From NCBI GenBank assembly GCA_016699715.1, contig CP065007.1, positions 2,170,001-2,234,000 on the forward strand: 64,000 nucleotides of DNA. Reading direction: 5' to 3'. Each line of letters starts with the position of its first letter. Positions within the stretch are counted from its first letter, which is position 1. Under the pieces are notes generated by a model that did not search any database, was not told where the DNA came from, and worked only from the letters and a program-made list of their open reading frames with translations. Below, in pieces: positions 42,398 through 52,181 of the stretch. The position numbers were made by a program, and so were the translations under genes. This DNA is from Candidatus Competibacteraceae bacterium. Lineage in GTDB: Bacteria; Pseudomonadota; Gammaproteobacteria; Competibacterales; Competibacteraceae.

Positions 42398-43777
42398 ATG
42401 CTGCGATTGGCGGGAACCACGTTGGTGGTCGGATTGGGCAAGAGCGGGCTGTCCGCCGTGCGGGCGCTGAAGGCGCTGGGCGCGACGGTCGCCGTGACCG
42501 ACACCCGAGCCGAGCCGCCGGGGCTGGTGGCCTTGCGCGAAGAGTTTCCGGATGTGCCCTGCCATCTGGGTGGTTTCGAGCCGACGGCGTTCGCCGGCGC
42601 GGCCCGGTTGTTGGTCAGTCCGGGGGTGGCGGTCTCGACCCCGGTCATCGCGGCGGCGGCGGCGCGGGGCGTGCCGGTCTGGGGCGACATCGAACTGTTG
42701 GCGCGACTGACGCGAGCGCCGGTGGCGGCCATCACCGGTTCCAACGGCAAGAGCACGGTGACGACCCTGTTGGGGGCGATGACCGAACGGGCCGGCATTC
42801 GAGCGGCGGTCGGCGGCAATCTGGGCACGCCGGCGTTGGATCTGTGGCTGCGGGACGAAGCGGGACAGGAACACGGCCGGGCAGCGGAGATGGGTCTCCC
42901 CCCTGAACTGTACGTGCTGGAGCTGTCCAGCTTCCAGTTGGAAACCACCCATGACCTGAACGCGCGGGTGGCGACGGTGTTGAATATCAGCCCCGACCAC
43001 ATGGACCGCTACCCGACCCTGGACGATTACATCGCCGCCAAGCGCCGGGTCTTTCACGGCGACGGCGTCATGGTGCTGAACGCCGACGATCCGGTGGTCA
43101 TGGCGATGGCCGAACCGGGTCGGCGCGTGCTGCGCTTTACCCTGGACGAGCCGGATGAGAGCGGGTTCGGCCTGCTGCGGGATGGTGGCGAAACCTGGCT
43201 GGCGCGGGGTCGGGAGCGTTGGATCGCGGCTTCGGAATTGAAGATCGGCGGCGATCACAATCTGGCCAACGCGCTGGCGGCGCTGGCCATGGGGCATGCG
43301 CTTGGCCTGCGACGGGCAGCGATGCTGGTGGCGCTGCGAGAGTTCACTGGGTTGGCGCATCGCACCACGCTGGTGCTGGAACAGGCCGGAGTACGCTGGT
43401 TCGACGATTCCAAGGGGACCAACGTCGGCGCGACGGTGGCGGCGGTGCGCGGCTTGCCGGGGCCGGTGGTGTTGATCGCCGGCGGCGATGGCAAGGGTCA
43501 GGATTTTGCGCCGTTGCGCGCGGCGCTGATCGACAAGGCGCGAGCGGTGGTGCTGATCGGCCGCGATGCGCCGTTGATCGCCGCCGTGTTGGGCGACAGC
43601 GTACCGGTCCACCCAACGATCGATATGAGTCAGGCCGTGGTACGGGCGGCGCAATTGGCTCAGCCGGGTGATAGCGTTTTGTTGTCGCCGGCCTGCGCCA
43701 GCTTCGACATGTTCAGCGGCTACGAAGAGCGCGGCGCGGTCTTCACGGCGGCGGTGCGGAGGTTGACCGAATGCTAA
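42398..43777 (+). CDS. murD: UDP-MurNAc-L-Ala-D-Glu ligase MurD
   Basis: A 459-residue ligase that adds D-glutamate. The N-terminal Rossmann loop is VVGLGKSGLSAVRAL, the P-loop is GSNGKSTVTTLL, and the late motif DSKGTNVGATV is MurD-specific. The start at 42398 follows TAGGAG; an open extension into mraY is spurious. The stop overlaps the ftsW start by 7 nt. Confidence 0.96.
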   Translation: MLRLAGTTLVVGLGKSGLSAVRALKALGATVAVTDTRAEPPGLVALREEFPDVPCHLGGFEPTAFAGAARLLVSPGVAVSTPVIAAAAARGVPVWGDIELLARLTRAPVAAITGSNGKSTVTTLLGAMTERAGIRAAVGGNLGTPALDLWLRDEAGQEHGRAAEMGLPPELYVLELSSFQLETTHDLNARVATVLNISPDHMDRYPTLDDYIAAKRRVFHGDGVMVLNADDPVVMAMAEPGRRVLRFTLDEPDESGFGLLRDGGETWLARGRERWIAASELKIGGDHNLANALAALAMGHALGLRRAAMLVALREFTGLAHRTTLVLEQAGVRWFDDSKGTNVGATVAAVRGLPGPVVLIAGGDGKGQDFAPLRAALIDKARAVVLIGRDAPLIAAVLGDSVPVHPTIDMSQAVVRAAQLAQPGDSVLLSPACASFDMFSGYEERGAVFTAAVRRLTEC

Positions 43778-44976
43778 GCACCACCATCGATGACAAGATC
43801 AGGGAAGGGGACAGGCAACCGCGCGCCGGCGAGAGCCGGTCCGCTCTGCTGTTTCCCGATCCCTGGGTGCTGGTTGCGACCGTGCTGCTGCTGACGCTGG
43901 GCTTGCTTATGGTGACTTCGGCTTCGATACCGCTTGCCGAGGCCAAGATGGGTCAGCCGTTCTATTTCCTGATCCGGCAGAGTGCGTTTGTCGTGATCGG
44001 GCTATTGGCGGCCGGTGTGGTCTTGCAGGTTCCGTTGACGCGTTGGCGCCAAGCGGGTCCGCTGCTCTTGTTGGTGGCGATGGGTCTGCTGGTATTGGTG
44101 CTGGTGCCGGGTGTCGGTCGGGAGGTCAACGGTAGCATGCGCTGGATTGCCGTTGGACCCATCAATATCCAGGTTTCGGAAATAGCCAAGTTATTGGTCC
44201 TGATCTATGTCGCCGATTATCTCAAACGACATGGCGTGGACTTGCGGACCGGCGATCTTCGAACCTCGGTGCTGGCGCTGCTGAGACCGATGGCGGTGTT
44301 GGCGGTGTTGGCGGTGCTGCTGTTGTTGGAGCCGGACTTCGGCAGCGTGGTGGTGTTGATGGTAACCGCGCTGGGCATGGTGTTCCTGGCCGGCGTCAAC
44401 CTCTGGCAGTTCGGCGCGCTGCAGATGGGGACCACGGCGGCCATGGCGGTGTTGATACTGTCTTCGCCCTACCGCCGTGAGCGCTTGTTCAGCTTTGTCA
44501 ATCCTTGGGAAGATCCCTTCGGCGGTGGCTTCCAGTTGGTGCAATCACTGATCGCCATCGGTCGCGGCGAGCTATTCGGCGTCGGCCTGGGAGGTAGCGT
44601 GCAGAAGCTGTTCTATCTGCCGGAGGCCCACACCGATTTCCTGTTCGCGGTGCTGGCCGAGGAGTTGGGGTTGGCCGGTATCCTGACGGTGCTGGCGTTG
44701 TTCATGATCCTGGTCTGGCGCGCCTTCGCGATCGCGCGGCGGGCCGAGCGGTTGGACATGCCGTTTTCGGCCTATCTGGCCTACGGCATCGGTCTGTGGT
44801 TCGGCATTCAGGCATTGTTCAACATGGGAGTGAATATGGGAGTGTTGCCGACCAAGGGACTGACTCTGCCGCTGATGAGCTACGGTGGCAGCAGCGTGGT
44901 GGTGATGTGCATGGCGCTGGCGCTGTTGCTGCGAATCGATGTGGAGATCCGGGCCATGAGGATATGCAAGGAATGA
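43771..44976 (+). CDS. ftsW: Septal peptidoglycan polymerase FtsW
   Basis: A 401-residue SEDS-family glycosyltransferase with about ten helices, working with FtsI. SEDS signatures are GREVNGSMRWI, LEPDFGS (catalytic Asp in this region), PYRRERLFSFVNPWEDP and PLMSYGGSS. It overlaps murD by 7 nt and murG by 4 nt. Confidence 0.96.
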   Translation: MLSTTIDDKIREGDRQPRAGESRSALLFPDPWVLVATVLLLTLGLLMVTSASIPLAEAKMGQPFYFLIRQSAFVVIGLLAAGVVLQVPLTRWRQAGPLLLLVAMGLLVLVLVPGVGREVNGSMRWIAVGPINIQVSEIAKLLVLIYVADYLKRHGVDLRTGDLRTSVLALLRPMAVLAVLAVLLLLEPDFGSVVVLMVTALGMVFLAGVNLWQFGALQMGTTAAMAVLILSSPYRRERLFSFVNPWEDPFGGGFQLVQSLIAIGRGELFGVGLGGSVQKLFYLPEAHTDFLFAVLAEELGLAGILTVLALFMILVWRAFAIARRAERLDMPFSAYLAYGIGLWFGIQALFNMGVNMGVLPTKGLTLPLMSYGGSSVVVMCMALALLLRIDVEIRAMRICKE

Positions 44977-46058
44977 ATGGCGCACGGCCGGTGCTGATCA
45001 TGGCCGGCGGTACCGGCGGCCATGTGTTTCCAGCCTTGGCGGTGGCCGAGCGGCTGCGCGCGCGCGGCGTGCCGGTGGCCTGGATGGGGACCCGGCAAGG
45101 TCTGGAGGCGGTGCTGGTGCCCAAGGCCGGCATTCCGATCGAATGGATCGGCGTGGCCGGTTTGCGTGGCAAGGGTGTGCGTCGCTTGCTGGCGCTGCCG
45201 TTCATGCTCGGGCGAGCTTTGTGGCAGGCCGGTGCCATTCTGCGGCGGCTGCGGCCGCCGGTGGTGTTGGGCATGGGTGGCTTCGCCAGCGGACCGGGCG
45301 GGCTGGCGGCGCGCGCGTTGGGCATCCCCCTGGTGGTGCATGAGCAAAACGCCGTCGCCGGTTTGACCAACACCTGGCTGGCGCGTTTTGCCAATCAAGT
45401 GTTGGAGGCGTTTCCAGGTACGTTTCCGTCGGCGCGGCACGCCCTGAGCGTCGGCAATCCGGTGCGGGAATCCATTGCCACCCTGTCGCCGCCGACCGAG
45501 CGCTTCGCCGGGCGCGTCGGCCCACCCCGGTTGCTGGTGCTGGGCGGCAGCCAGGGAGCCTTGGCGCTGAATCAATTAGTGCCGCAAGCCTTGGCGTTAT
45601 GGGACGGCGCGGGGCGACCGGAAATCTGGCATCAGGCCGGCGGTCAGCTGCACGAGGCGGCGGTGGGAGCGTACCAGGCGGCTGGAGTGACGGCTCGACT
45701 CACCCCGTTCATTGAAGATATGGCCGCGGCCTACGATTGGGCCGATCTGGTGTTGTGCCGCGCCGGGGCGCTGACCGTGGCTGAACTGGCGGCGGCTGGC
45801 ATCGGCGCGATCCTGGTGCCGTTTCCCTTTGCGGTGGACGACCATCAGACCGCCAATGCCCGGTTTCTGGAACAAGGTGGCGCGGCGCAAGTGGTCCAGC
45901 AGGCGGAATTGAGCCCCGAAGGTCTGGCGGCGTTGTTGCGCGAGTTGCTGGGCGATCGCCGGCGCCTGCTGGCCATGGCCGAGGCGGCGCGGCGCTTGGC
46001 CAAAACGCAAGCCGCCGAGCAGGTGGCGCAAGCTTGTCTGGAGCGGACGTGCTCCTGA
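44973..46058 (+). CDS. murG: UDP-GlcNAc:lipid I transferase MurG
   Basis: A 361-residue GT28 glycosyltransferase that makes lipid II. The glycine loops are AGGTGGHVFPALAVAE and GMGGFASGPGG, then HEQNAVAGLTN; the UDP-GlcNAc site is RAGALTVAELAAAG. The start at 44973 overlaps the ftsW stop (ATGA) with AAGGA upstream. Confidence 0.96.
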   Translation: MNGARPVLIMAGGTGGHVFPALAVAERLRARGVPVAWMGTRQGLEAVLVPKAGIPIEWIGVAGLRGKGVRRLLALPFMLGRALWQAGAILRRLRPPVVLGMGGFASGPGGLAARALGIPLVVHEQNAVAGLTNTWLARFANQVLEAFPGTFPSARHALSVGNPVRESIATLSPPTERFAGRVGPPRLLVLGGSQGALALNQLVPQALALWDGAGRPEIWHQAGGQLHEAAVGAYQAAGVTARLTPFIEDMAAAYDWADLVLCRAGALTVAELAAAGIGAILVPFPFAVDDHQTANARFLEQGGAAQVVQQAELSPEGLAALLRELLGDRRRLLAMAEAARRLAKTQAAEQVAQACLERTCS

Positions 46059-46081
46059 AAAATACAACGAGAGTCGAAGAC

Positions 46082-47521
46082 ATGGAAAACCCGGCATTGA
46101 TGAACATTCCCGAAGCGTGGCGCGACATGCGCCGGATCCGTCACATTCACTTCGTGGGCATCGGCGGGGCCGGCATGAGCGGTATCGCCGAGGTGCTGTT
46201 GAATCTGGGTTACGACGTGTCCGGTTCCGACCTGCGCGTCAGTACGGTCACCGCGCGCTTGGAACGCTTGGGCGCGACCATCCACCAGGGCCATGCCGCC
46301 GCGCATATCGCGGGTTGCGACGCAGTGGTGATCTCCAGTGCGGTGGCCGAGGACAACCCCGAGGTGATGGCGGCGCGGGCGGCGCGCATCCCGGTGGTGC
46401 CGCGCGCCGAGATGCTGGCCGAACTGATGCGTTTCCGCTACGGCATCGCCGTGGCCGGAACCCACGGCAAGACCACCACCACCAGCCTGATCACCAGTCT
46501 GCTGGCCGAGGGTGGGCTGGACCCGACCTTCGTGATCGGGGGGCGGCTGAACAGCGCTGGAGCCAACGCCCGGCTCGGTGCTGGCCGCTACCTGGTGGCC
46601 GAGGCCGACGAAAGCGACGCTTCGTTCCTGTTCTTGCAGCCGATGCTGGCGGTGGTGACCAATATCGACGCCGATCACTTGGCCACCTACGGCGGCGATT
46701 TCGAGCGGTTGTGTGAAGCCTTCGTCGAGTTCCTGCACCACCTGCCGTTTTACGGACTGGCGGTGTTGTGCGCCGACGATCCGCAGGTGCGCTCGATCCT
46801 GCCGCGGTTGAGTCGACCGGCCCTGACCTACGGTACCGGCGAGGATTGCGACGCCCGCGCCAGCGATATCGTGCAGGAAGGATTGCGCACCCGCTTCCTG
46901 GCGCACCTGCCCGGCCTGAGCGCGCCGCTGCCGGTCACTTTGAACCTGCCGGGCCGGCATAGCGTGTTGAACGCGCTGGCGGCGATTGCGGTGGCCCGTG
47001 AACTCGGAGTGGCGGAAACCGCCATCCGCCGCGCGCTACTGAATTTCCAGGGCATTGGTCGGCGTTTCCAGCAGCACGGCGAACTGGCCTTGCCCGGTGG
47101 CGGGTGCGTGACGCTGATGGACGATTACGGTCACCATCCGAGGGAGATTCAGGCGGTGCTGGAAGCGGTGCGTGGCGCCTGGCCGCAACGGCGGCTGGTG
47201 CTGGCCTTTCAGCCGCATCGCTTCAGCCGTACCCGCGATCTGTTCGACGATTTCGCCCAGGTGCTGTCCGGGGTGGATACGCTGATTCTGTTGGACGTGT
47301 ATCCCGCCGGGGAAAAACCGATCGCCGGCGCCGATGGCCGCGGCCTGAGCCGGGCGATCCGGGTGCGCGGCAAGGTCGATCCGGTCTTCGTCGAACAAAC
47401 CGCCGATTTGCCGGCGGTACTCCCCGGCCTGCTGGGCGACGGCGACCTGCTGCTAATGATGGGAGCCGGCGATATCGGGGCCATGGCGGCGCAACTGGGT
47501 CGCGACGGTCTGCCGGTTTAG
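46082..47521 (+). CDS. murC: UDP-MurNAc:L-alanine ligase MurC
   Basis: A 479-residue ligase that adds the first stem residue. The motifs are HFVGIGGAGMSGIAEVL at the N terminus, the P-loop GTHGKTTTTSL and EADESDASFLFLQP. The start at ATG 46082 is chosen; ATG 46100 is a possible alternative. After murC the usual murB is missing; an 81-nt repeat-bearing gap leads to ddl. Confidence 0.96.
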   Translation: MENPALMNIPEAWRDMRRIRHIHFVGIGGAGMSGIAEVLLNLGYDVSGSDLRVSTVTARLERLGATIHQGHAAAHIAGCDAVVISSAVAEDNPEVMAARAARIPVVPRAEMLAELMRFRYGIAVAGTHGKTTTTSLITSLLAEGGLDPTFVIGGRLNSAGANARLGAGRYLVAEADESDASFLFLQPMLAVVTNIDADHLATYGGDFERLCEAFVEFLHHLPFYGLAVLCADDPQVRSILPRLSRPALTYGTGEDCDARASDIVQEGLRTRFLAHLPGLSAPLPVTLNLPGRHSVLNALAAIAVARELGVAETAIRRALLNFQGIGRRFQQHGELALPGGGCVTLMDDYGHHPREIQAVLEAVRGAWPQRRLVLAFQPHRFSRTRDLFDDFAQVLSGVDTLILLDVYPAGEKPIAGADGRGLSRAIRVRGKVDPVFVEQTADLPAVLPGLLGDGDLLLMMGAGDIGAMAAQLGRDGLPV

Positions 47522-47602
47522 GGTTCAGGATCAGGGTTCAGGGGTCGGTACCGACCACCCATCACGAGCCACCTTAAACCACCTTAAATGTGGAGGGCGC
47601 GG
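47522..47602 (+). repeat. Short direct-repeat spacer where murB would be expected
   Basis: The gap holds GGGTTCAGGATCA followed by GGGTTCAGGGGTC, then CCACCTTAAA repeated twice. Such TTCAGG repeats are common intergenic junk in many proteobacteria. It is the longest gap within the mur part of the cluster and sits exactly where murB usually lies. Confidence 0.6.
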
Positions 47603-48553
47603 ATGCAACAGATACAACAACGGACGGCGAGCGGACCGGCGGAGTTTGGCAAGGTCGCGGTGCTGATGGGCGGCTGGTCGGCGGAGCGGGCGGTGTCCCT
47701 TAGAAGTGGTCAGGCGGTGCTGGCGGCGCTGCGGGCGCGCGGCGTGGACGCCCACGGTATCGACGCCGACCGCGAGATCTTGCGGGTGTTGTCCGACGGC
47801 GGTTTCGACCGGGTTTTTATCGTCCTGCACGGACGTGGTGGCGAGGATGGCGTCATTCAGGGGGCGTTAGAGATTCTGGGCCTACCTTATACCGGTAGCG
47901 GCGTACTGGCTTCGGCGCTGGGGATGGACAAGCTGCGCACCAAGCAGGTCTGGCAAGGCGCGGGCCTGCCAACGCCGCCCTGGCGGTTGGCGGAGAGCGT
48001 GGCGGAACTGGCGGATGCCGCGCGGGAGCTGGGTTTGCCGCTGGCGGTGAAGCCGGCTCGCGAGGGCTCCAGCATCGGTATTAGCCGGGTCGATGCCCCG
48101 GAGCAGTTCCAGGCCGCCTGGGAACAGGCCGCCGCCTGCGATTCGCTGGTACTGGTGGAGCCGTGGATTCAAGGCCAGGAGTACACCGGCGCGCTGCTGG
48201 GCGACGAGGCATTGCCGCTGATCCGGTTGGAAACGCCCCGCGCTTTCTACGACTACGAGGCCAAGTACCACGCCAACGACACCCGCTATCTCTGTCCCTG
48301 CGGCCTGCCCGAACCGCGGGAAGCGGAATTGCAAGCCTTGGTGCGGCAGGCTTTCGCCGCGGTGGACGGTACCGGCTGGGGTCGGGTCGATGTGATGGTG
48401 GATGCCGAGGGTCAACCCTGGTTGTTGGAAGTCAACACCGTACCCGGCATGACCGATCACAGCTTGGTCCCCATGGCGGCGCGGGTGGCCGGACTCGATT
48501 TCGAGGATTTGGTCTGGCGGATTTTGGAGACCAGTCTGGCGCGGCTGGACTGA
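47603..48553 (+). CDS. ddl: D-alanine--D-alanine ligase
   Basis: A 316-residue ATP-grasp ligase. Motifs are VLMGGWSAERAVSLRSG, VLHGRGGEDGVIQG, PAREGSSIGISRV and EVNTVPGMTDHSLVP. The start at 47603 lies 6 nt after GGAGG; an ATG at 47588 lies upstream of that ribosome site and is less likely. It is the DdlB type by position. Confidence 0.95.
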   Translation: MQQIQQRTASGPAEFGKVAVLMGGWSAERAVSLRSGQAVLAALRARGVDAHGIDADREILRVLSDGGFDRVFIVLHGRGGEDGVIQGALEILGLPYTGSGVLASALGMDKLRTKQVWQGAGLPTPPWRLAESVAELADAARELGLPLAVKPAREGSSIGISRVDAPEQFQAAWEQAAACDSLVLVEPWIQGQEYTGALLGDEALPLIRLETPRAFYDYEAKYHANDTRYLCPCGLPEPREAELQALVRQAFAAVDGTGWGRVDVMVDAEGQPWLLEVNTVPGMTDHSLVPMAARVAGLDFEDLVWRILETSLARLD

Positions 48554-48565
48554 GTGGGAGGCGGG

Positions 48566-49372
48566 ATGCGGTTCGGACGTCGCCAGCGCCGCCGGGGCGC
48601 GACAGCGCTCAGGCGCAAATCTCCGGTTTCCCCAGGGGCGTGGAAAGGGGCTTTGAAGTTGCCGTTGCGCTGGCTGGGCGTGGCGTTGGTACTGGCGGCG
48701 GTGGGTTTCGGCGCGCGGTTCGCGAACGAGAAATTGCGTGAACCCGGCGCGTTTCCGTTACGCCAGGTCCGTATCGAGGGCGAGCTGCGCAACCTGGCCG
48801 AGGAGGATTTGCAACCTGTCGTGCGCGACTATCTGGGTCAGAACTTTTTCAACGCCGATCTGGACGCCTTGCACGCGGCGTTGGCGACCAATCCCTGGGT
48901 TGAGGAAATCGCGGTGCGACGCGGATGGCCCGACACCATCGAAATCGCACTGCGCGAGCGCATCGCCTTCGGATACTGGGGCGAGCGGGAAATGGTGGAC
49001 GTGAATGGTCACCGATTCCAACCGGCGGAGATTCGTCAACCGGGCCCCTGGCCGCGGCTGACCGGGCCGGACGGGCATGAAAAGGACTTGATCGGGACCT
49101 ACCAACAGGTACGTGCCCTGCTAGACCCGGTCGGACTGAAGCTGGTGAAGCTGGTGCAGGACGAACGGCGGGCCTGGTGGTTGACCTTCGACTCCGGTCT
49201 GGAGGTGTATATGGGGCGCGAGCAATTCGAACGGCGGTTACAGCGGCTGGCGCGGGTTTATCCGCGCCTACTGGCCGCCCAGGCCGAGCGGATCGCGGTG
49301 GTGGATTTGCGTTATGTCAATGGCTTCGCCGTGCGTTGGAAGACCGGATCACCGAATCCGACGGCGGGCTAG
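48566..49372 (+). CDS. ftsQ: Cell division protein FtsQ
   Basis: A 268-residue bitopic divisome protein. A basic cytoplasmic N terminus is followed by one helix (WLGVALVLAAVGFGARFA), a POTRA domain (LRQVRIEGELRNLAEEDLQ, then NPWVEEIAVRRGWPDTIEI) and the FtsQ beta domain. The start at 48566 has GGGAGG close upstream; GTG 48554 is an alternative. Confidence 0.93.
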   Translation: MRFGRRQRRRGATALRRKSPVSPGAWKGALKLPLRWLGVALVLAAVGFGARFANEKLREPGAFPLRQVRIEGELRNLAEEDLQPVVRDYLGQNFFNADLDALHAALATNPWVEEIAVRRGWPDTIEIALRERIAFGYWGEREMVDVNGHRFQPAEIRQPGPWPRLTGPDGHEKDLIGTYQQVRALLDPVGLKLVKLVQDERRAWWLTFDSGLEVYMGREQFERRLQRLARVYPRLLAAQAERIAVVDLRYVNGFAVRWKTGSPNPTAG

Positions 49373-49396
49373 ATCATTGTGTGAGAGGACCAGGAT

Positions 49397-50632
49397 ATGT
49401 CCAGGAAAGAAGACAAGAATTTGATTGTCGGACTCGATATCGGCACCTCGAAAGTGGTGGTCATCGTCGGCGAAGTCGGCCTGGATGGGGCCATCGAGGT
49501 GGTCGGCATCGGCACGCATCCCTCGCGGGGCCTGAAGAAAGGCGTGGTCGTCAACATCGAGTCGACCGTGCGTTCGATCCAGCATGCGGTGGACGAAGCC
49601 GAACGAATGGCGGGTTGCCAGATTCATTCGGTCTATACCGGCATTTCCGGTAGCCACATCCGCGGGCTCAATTCGCACGGCGTGACGGCCATCAAGAACC
49701 AGGAGGCCACGCCGGAAGACGTCGATCGAGTGATGGAAGCCGCGCGGGTGGTGGCGATTCCGGCCGACCAGAAGATCCTGCATATCCTGCCGCAGGAGTT
49801 CATTATCGACGGTCAGGAAGGCATCCAGGACCCGGTCGGCATGTCCGGAGTGCGGCTGGAGGCGCGAGTGCATATCGTCACCGGCGCGGTCAGCGCCGCC
49901 CAGAATATCGTCAAGTGCGTGCAGCGCTGCGGCTTGGAGGTGGACGACGTCATCCTGCAGCAGATGGCTTCCAGCCGGGCGGTGCTGAACCCGGACGAAA
50001 AGGAACTGGGCGTCTGCCTGATCGATATCGGTGGTGGCACCACCGACCTGGCGGTGTTCACCCACGGCGCGATCAGCCACACCAGCGTGATTCCGATCGC
50101 CGGCGATCAGGTCACCAACGATATCGCCGTCGCGTTCCGCACGCCGACCCAGTCGGCCGAGGACATCAAGCTCGGACATGCCTGTTGCCTCAAGCAGCTG
50201 ACGCGACCCGAGCAGCAGATCGATGTGGCCAGTGTCGGCGATCGGGCGGCGCGGACCCTGTCGCGTCGCGCCCTGGCCGAAGTGGTCGAGCCGCGCTACG
50301 AGGAATTTTTCGAGCTGGCTCGGGAAGAACTGCAACGCAGCGGTTTCGAGAACCTGATCGCCGCCGGTGTGGTGCTGAGCGGTGGCAGCTCCAGGATGGA
50401 AGGCGTCGTGGAACTCGCCGAGGAAGTCTTTCATATGCCGGTGCGCTTGGGCCTGCCGCATGACGTGACCGGTCTGGAGGATGTGCTTTGCAACCCTATT
50501 TACTCCACGGCGGTGGGGTTGTTGCTGTTCGGTAATGAGAACCGCCGGCTGACCCGCCTGGGTCCGACATCGCGAGTGGGCCACAAGGGGCTGTGGACCC
50601 GCATGAAAAACTGGTTTCAGGGAAATTTCTAG
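49397..50632 (+). CDS. ftsA: Cell division protein FtsA
   Basis: A 411-residue actin-like protein that tethers FtsZ to the membrane. ATP-binding motifs are VGLDIGTSKVV and IDIGGGTTDLAVF. The C-terminal amphipathic helix (LWTRMKNWFQGNF) is the membrane anchor. It is separated from ftsQ by 24 nt and from ftsZ by 54 nt. Confidence 0.97.
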   Translation: MSRKEDKNLIVGLDIGTSKVVVIVGEVGLDGAIEVVGIGTHPSRGLKKGVVVNIESTVRSIQHAVDEAERMAGCQIHSVYTGISGSHIRGLNSHGVTAIKNQEATPEDVDRVMEAARVVAIPADQKILHILPQEFIIDGQEGIQDPVGMSGVRLEARVHIVTGAVSAAQNIVKCVQRCGLEVDDVILQQMASSRAVLNPDEKELGVCLIDIGGGTTDLAVFTHGAISHTSVIPIAGDQVTNDIAVAFRTPTQSAEDIKLGHACCLKQLTRPEQQIDVASVGDRAARTLSRRALAEVVEPRYEEFFELAREELQRSGFENLIAAGVVLSGGSSRMEGVVELAEEVFHMPVRLGLPHDVTGLEDVLCNPIYSTAVGLLLFGNENRRLTRLGPTSRVGHKGLWTRMKNWFQGNF

Positions 50633-50686
50633 GTTGTTTGGTCACTGCTTGCTGGGTCGAAAACCATTGATCGAGGAGATGCCGTT

Positions 50687-51868
50687 ATGTTTGAACTGAT
50701 GGAAACCAAGTCGGAAAGCGCCGTGATTAAGGTGATTGGAGTCGGTGGTGGCGGCAGCAATGCCGTACATCACATGCTGAGCGCCAACATCGAAGGGGTG
50801 GATTTTATCTGCGCCAATACCGACGCGCAGGCACTCAAGTCCTGCTCGGTACCGGTGACTTTGCAGATGGGCGTCAATATCACCAAGGGTTTGGGCGCGG
50901 GTGCCAACCCGGAGGTCGGCCGACAGGCCGCGCAGGAAGACTGCGAGCGGATTAAAGAGGTGCTGCAAGGAGCCGACATGGTGTTCATCACCGCCGGCAT
51001 GGGCGGTGGCACCGGCACCGGAGCCGCGCCGGTGGTGGCGCAACTGGCCCGGGAGATGGGCGTGCTGACCGTGGCGGTGGTGACCAAGCCCTTTCCCTTC
51101 GAGGGTAAGAGGCGCATGGAAGTGGCCATGCAGGGGATCCGCGAACTGAGCGAGACCGTGGACTCGCTCATTACCATCCCCAACGAGAAGTTGCTGACGG
51201 TTCTGGGCAAGAGCGCCAGCCTGCTCGACGCGTTCAAGGCGGCAAACGATGTGTTGCTGGGCGCGGTGCAGGGCATCGCCGAATTGATCACCCGGCCGGG
51301 CATGATCAACGTGGATTTTGCCGATGTGCGCACCGTCATGTCCGAGATGGGCATGGCCATGATGGGCACCGGCCGGGCGGTCGGCGACGGCCGCGCCCGC
51401 GAAGCGGCCGAGGCGGCGATCGCCAGCCCCTTGTTGGAGAACGTCAACCTGGCCGGCGCCAAGGGTCTGCTGGTCAATATCACCTCGGGCATGGATGTGA
51501 CCATTGGCGAGTTCGACGAGGTGGGCAACACCATCAAGGAGTTGGCTTCCGAGGATGCCAACGTGGTGGTCGGCATGGCGGTCGATCCAGAGATGCATAA
51601 CGAACTACGGGTCACCATTGTCGCCACGGGTATCGGCCAGGGCGTTCCGTCCAAGCAGGTCAGCGGTTCCCGCGAGCGGGAGTCGGCGATTCCACCCTTC
51701 AAGCTGGTGCAGCGGATGGGGGATGGCGACCCGCATTCTTCTCGTCATGATCGGCCCGCCAGCCGACAGAAAGCGGTCGGCGACGGTCTGAGCGAGGGCG
51801 GGCGGATTGATGCCGATCATCTGGATTATCTGGATATCCCCGCCTTTCTACGTCGGCAAGCCGATTGA
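50687..51868 (+). CDS. ftsZ: Cell division GTPase FtsZ
   Basis: A 393-residue tubulin-like GTPase that forms the Z ring. The tubulin signature is GGGTGTGAAP (about residues 105-114), with NTDAQAL and NVDFADVRTVM as further motifs. A variable linker precedes the conserved C-terminal peptide DYLDIPAFLRRQ that binds FtsA and ZipA. GAGGAG lies upstream of the ATG. Confidence 0.98.
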   Translation: MFELMETKSESAVIKVIGVGGGGSNAVHHMLSANIEGVDFICANTDAQALKSCSVPVTLQMGVNITKGLGAGANPEVGRQAAQEDCERIKEVLQGADMVFITAGMGGGTGTGAAPVVAQLAREMGVLTVAVVTKPFPFEGKRRMEVAMQGIRELSETVDSLITIPNEKLLTVLGKSASLLDAFKAANDVLLGAVQGIAELITRPGMINVDFADVRTVMSEMGMAMMGTGRAVGDGRAREAAEAAIASPLLENVNLAGAKGLLVNITSGMDVTIGEFDEVGNTIKELASEDANVVVGMAVDPEMHNELRVTIVATGIGQGVPSKQVSGSRERESAIPPFKLVQRMGDGDPHSSRHDRPASRQKAVGDGLSEGGRIDADHLDYLDIPAFLRRQAD

Positions 51869-52181
51869 GTGAAACGCGGATTTGTGGCCCCCGAGTGCCG
51901 GACCGCCACCCAGTAGCCTGCTTGGCGGCGGTTTTGGCCGAAGCTTGTCGATTCTGAGTGCTGGAGCGCGGTCTTTCGCAACTTAACAACAAGGATAGTT
52001 GCGATTTGGAAACAAAAGTTGCAAGATCGCTACGAGTTGCGGTATCTTTACCGTAGTGCATGTTGGCGGCGATGGCCGGTGGTGTCGATGGACCCATCGG
52101 CGGAGCATTGGATGCGCGATCCGCGCCCACTCCGGCTGTCATGCCATGCTCCAGTTCAATCGATGTATTGGGGGACCTAAC
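51869..52181 (+). other. ftsZ-lpxC intergenic region
   Basis: No gene was recognised in these 313 nt. The region probably carries an lpxC promoter; it holds a locally AT-rich part (51975-52070, e.g. CAACTTAACAACAAGG) unlike the flanking genes. Repeats of GTTGCRA (TTGCGAT, GTTGCAAGATCG, GTTGCGG) recur in it and could be protein-binding sites. Confidence 0.4.
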
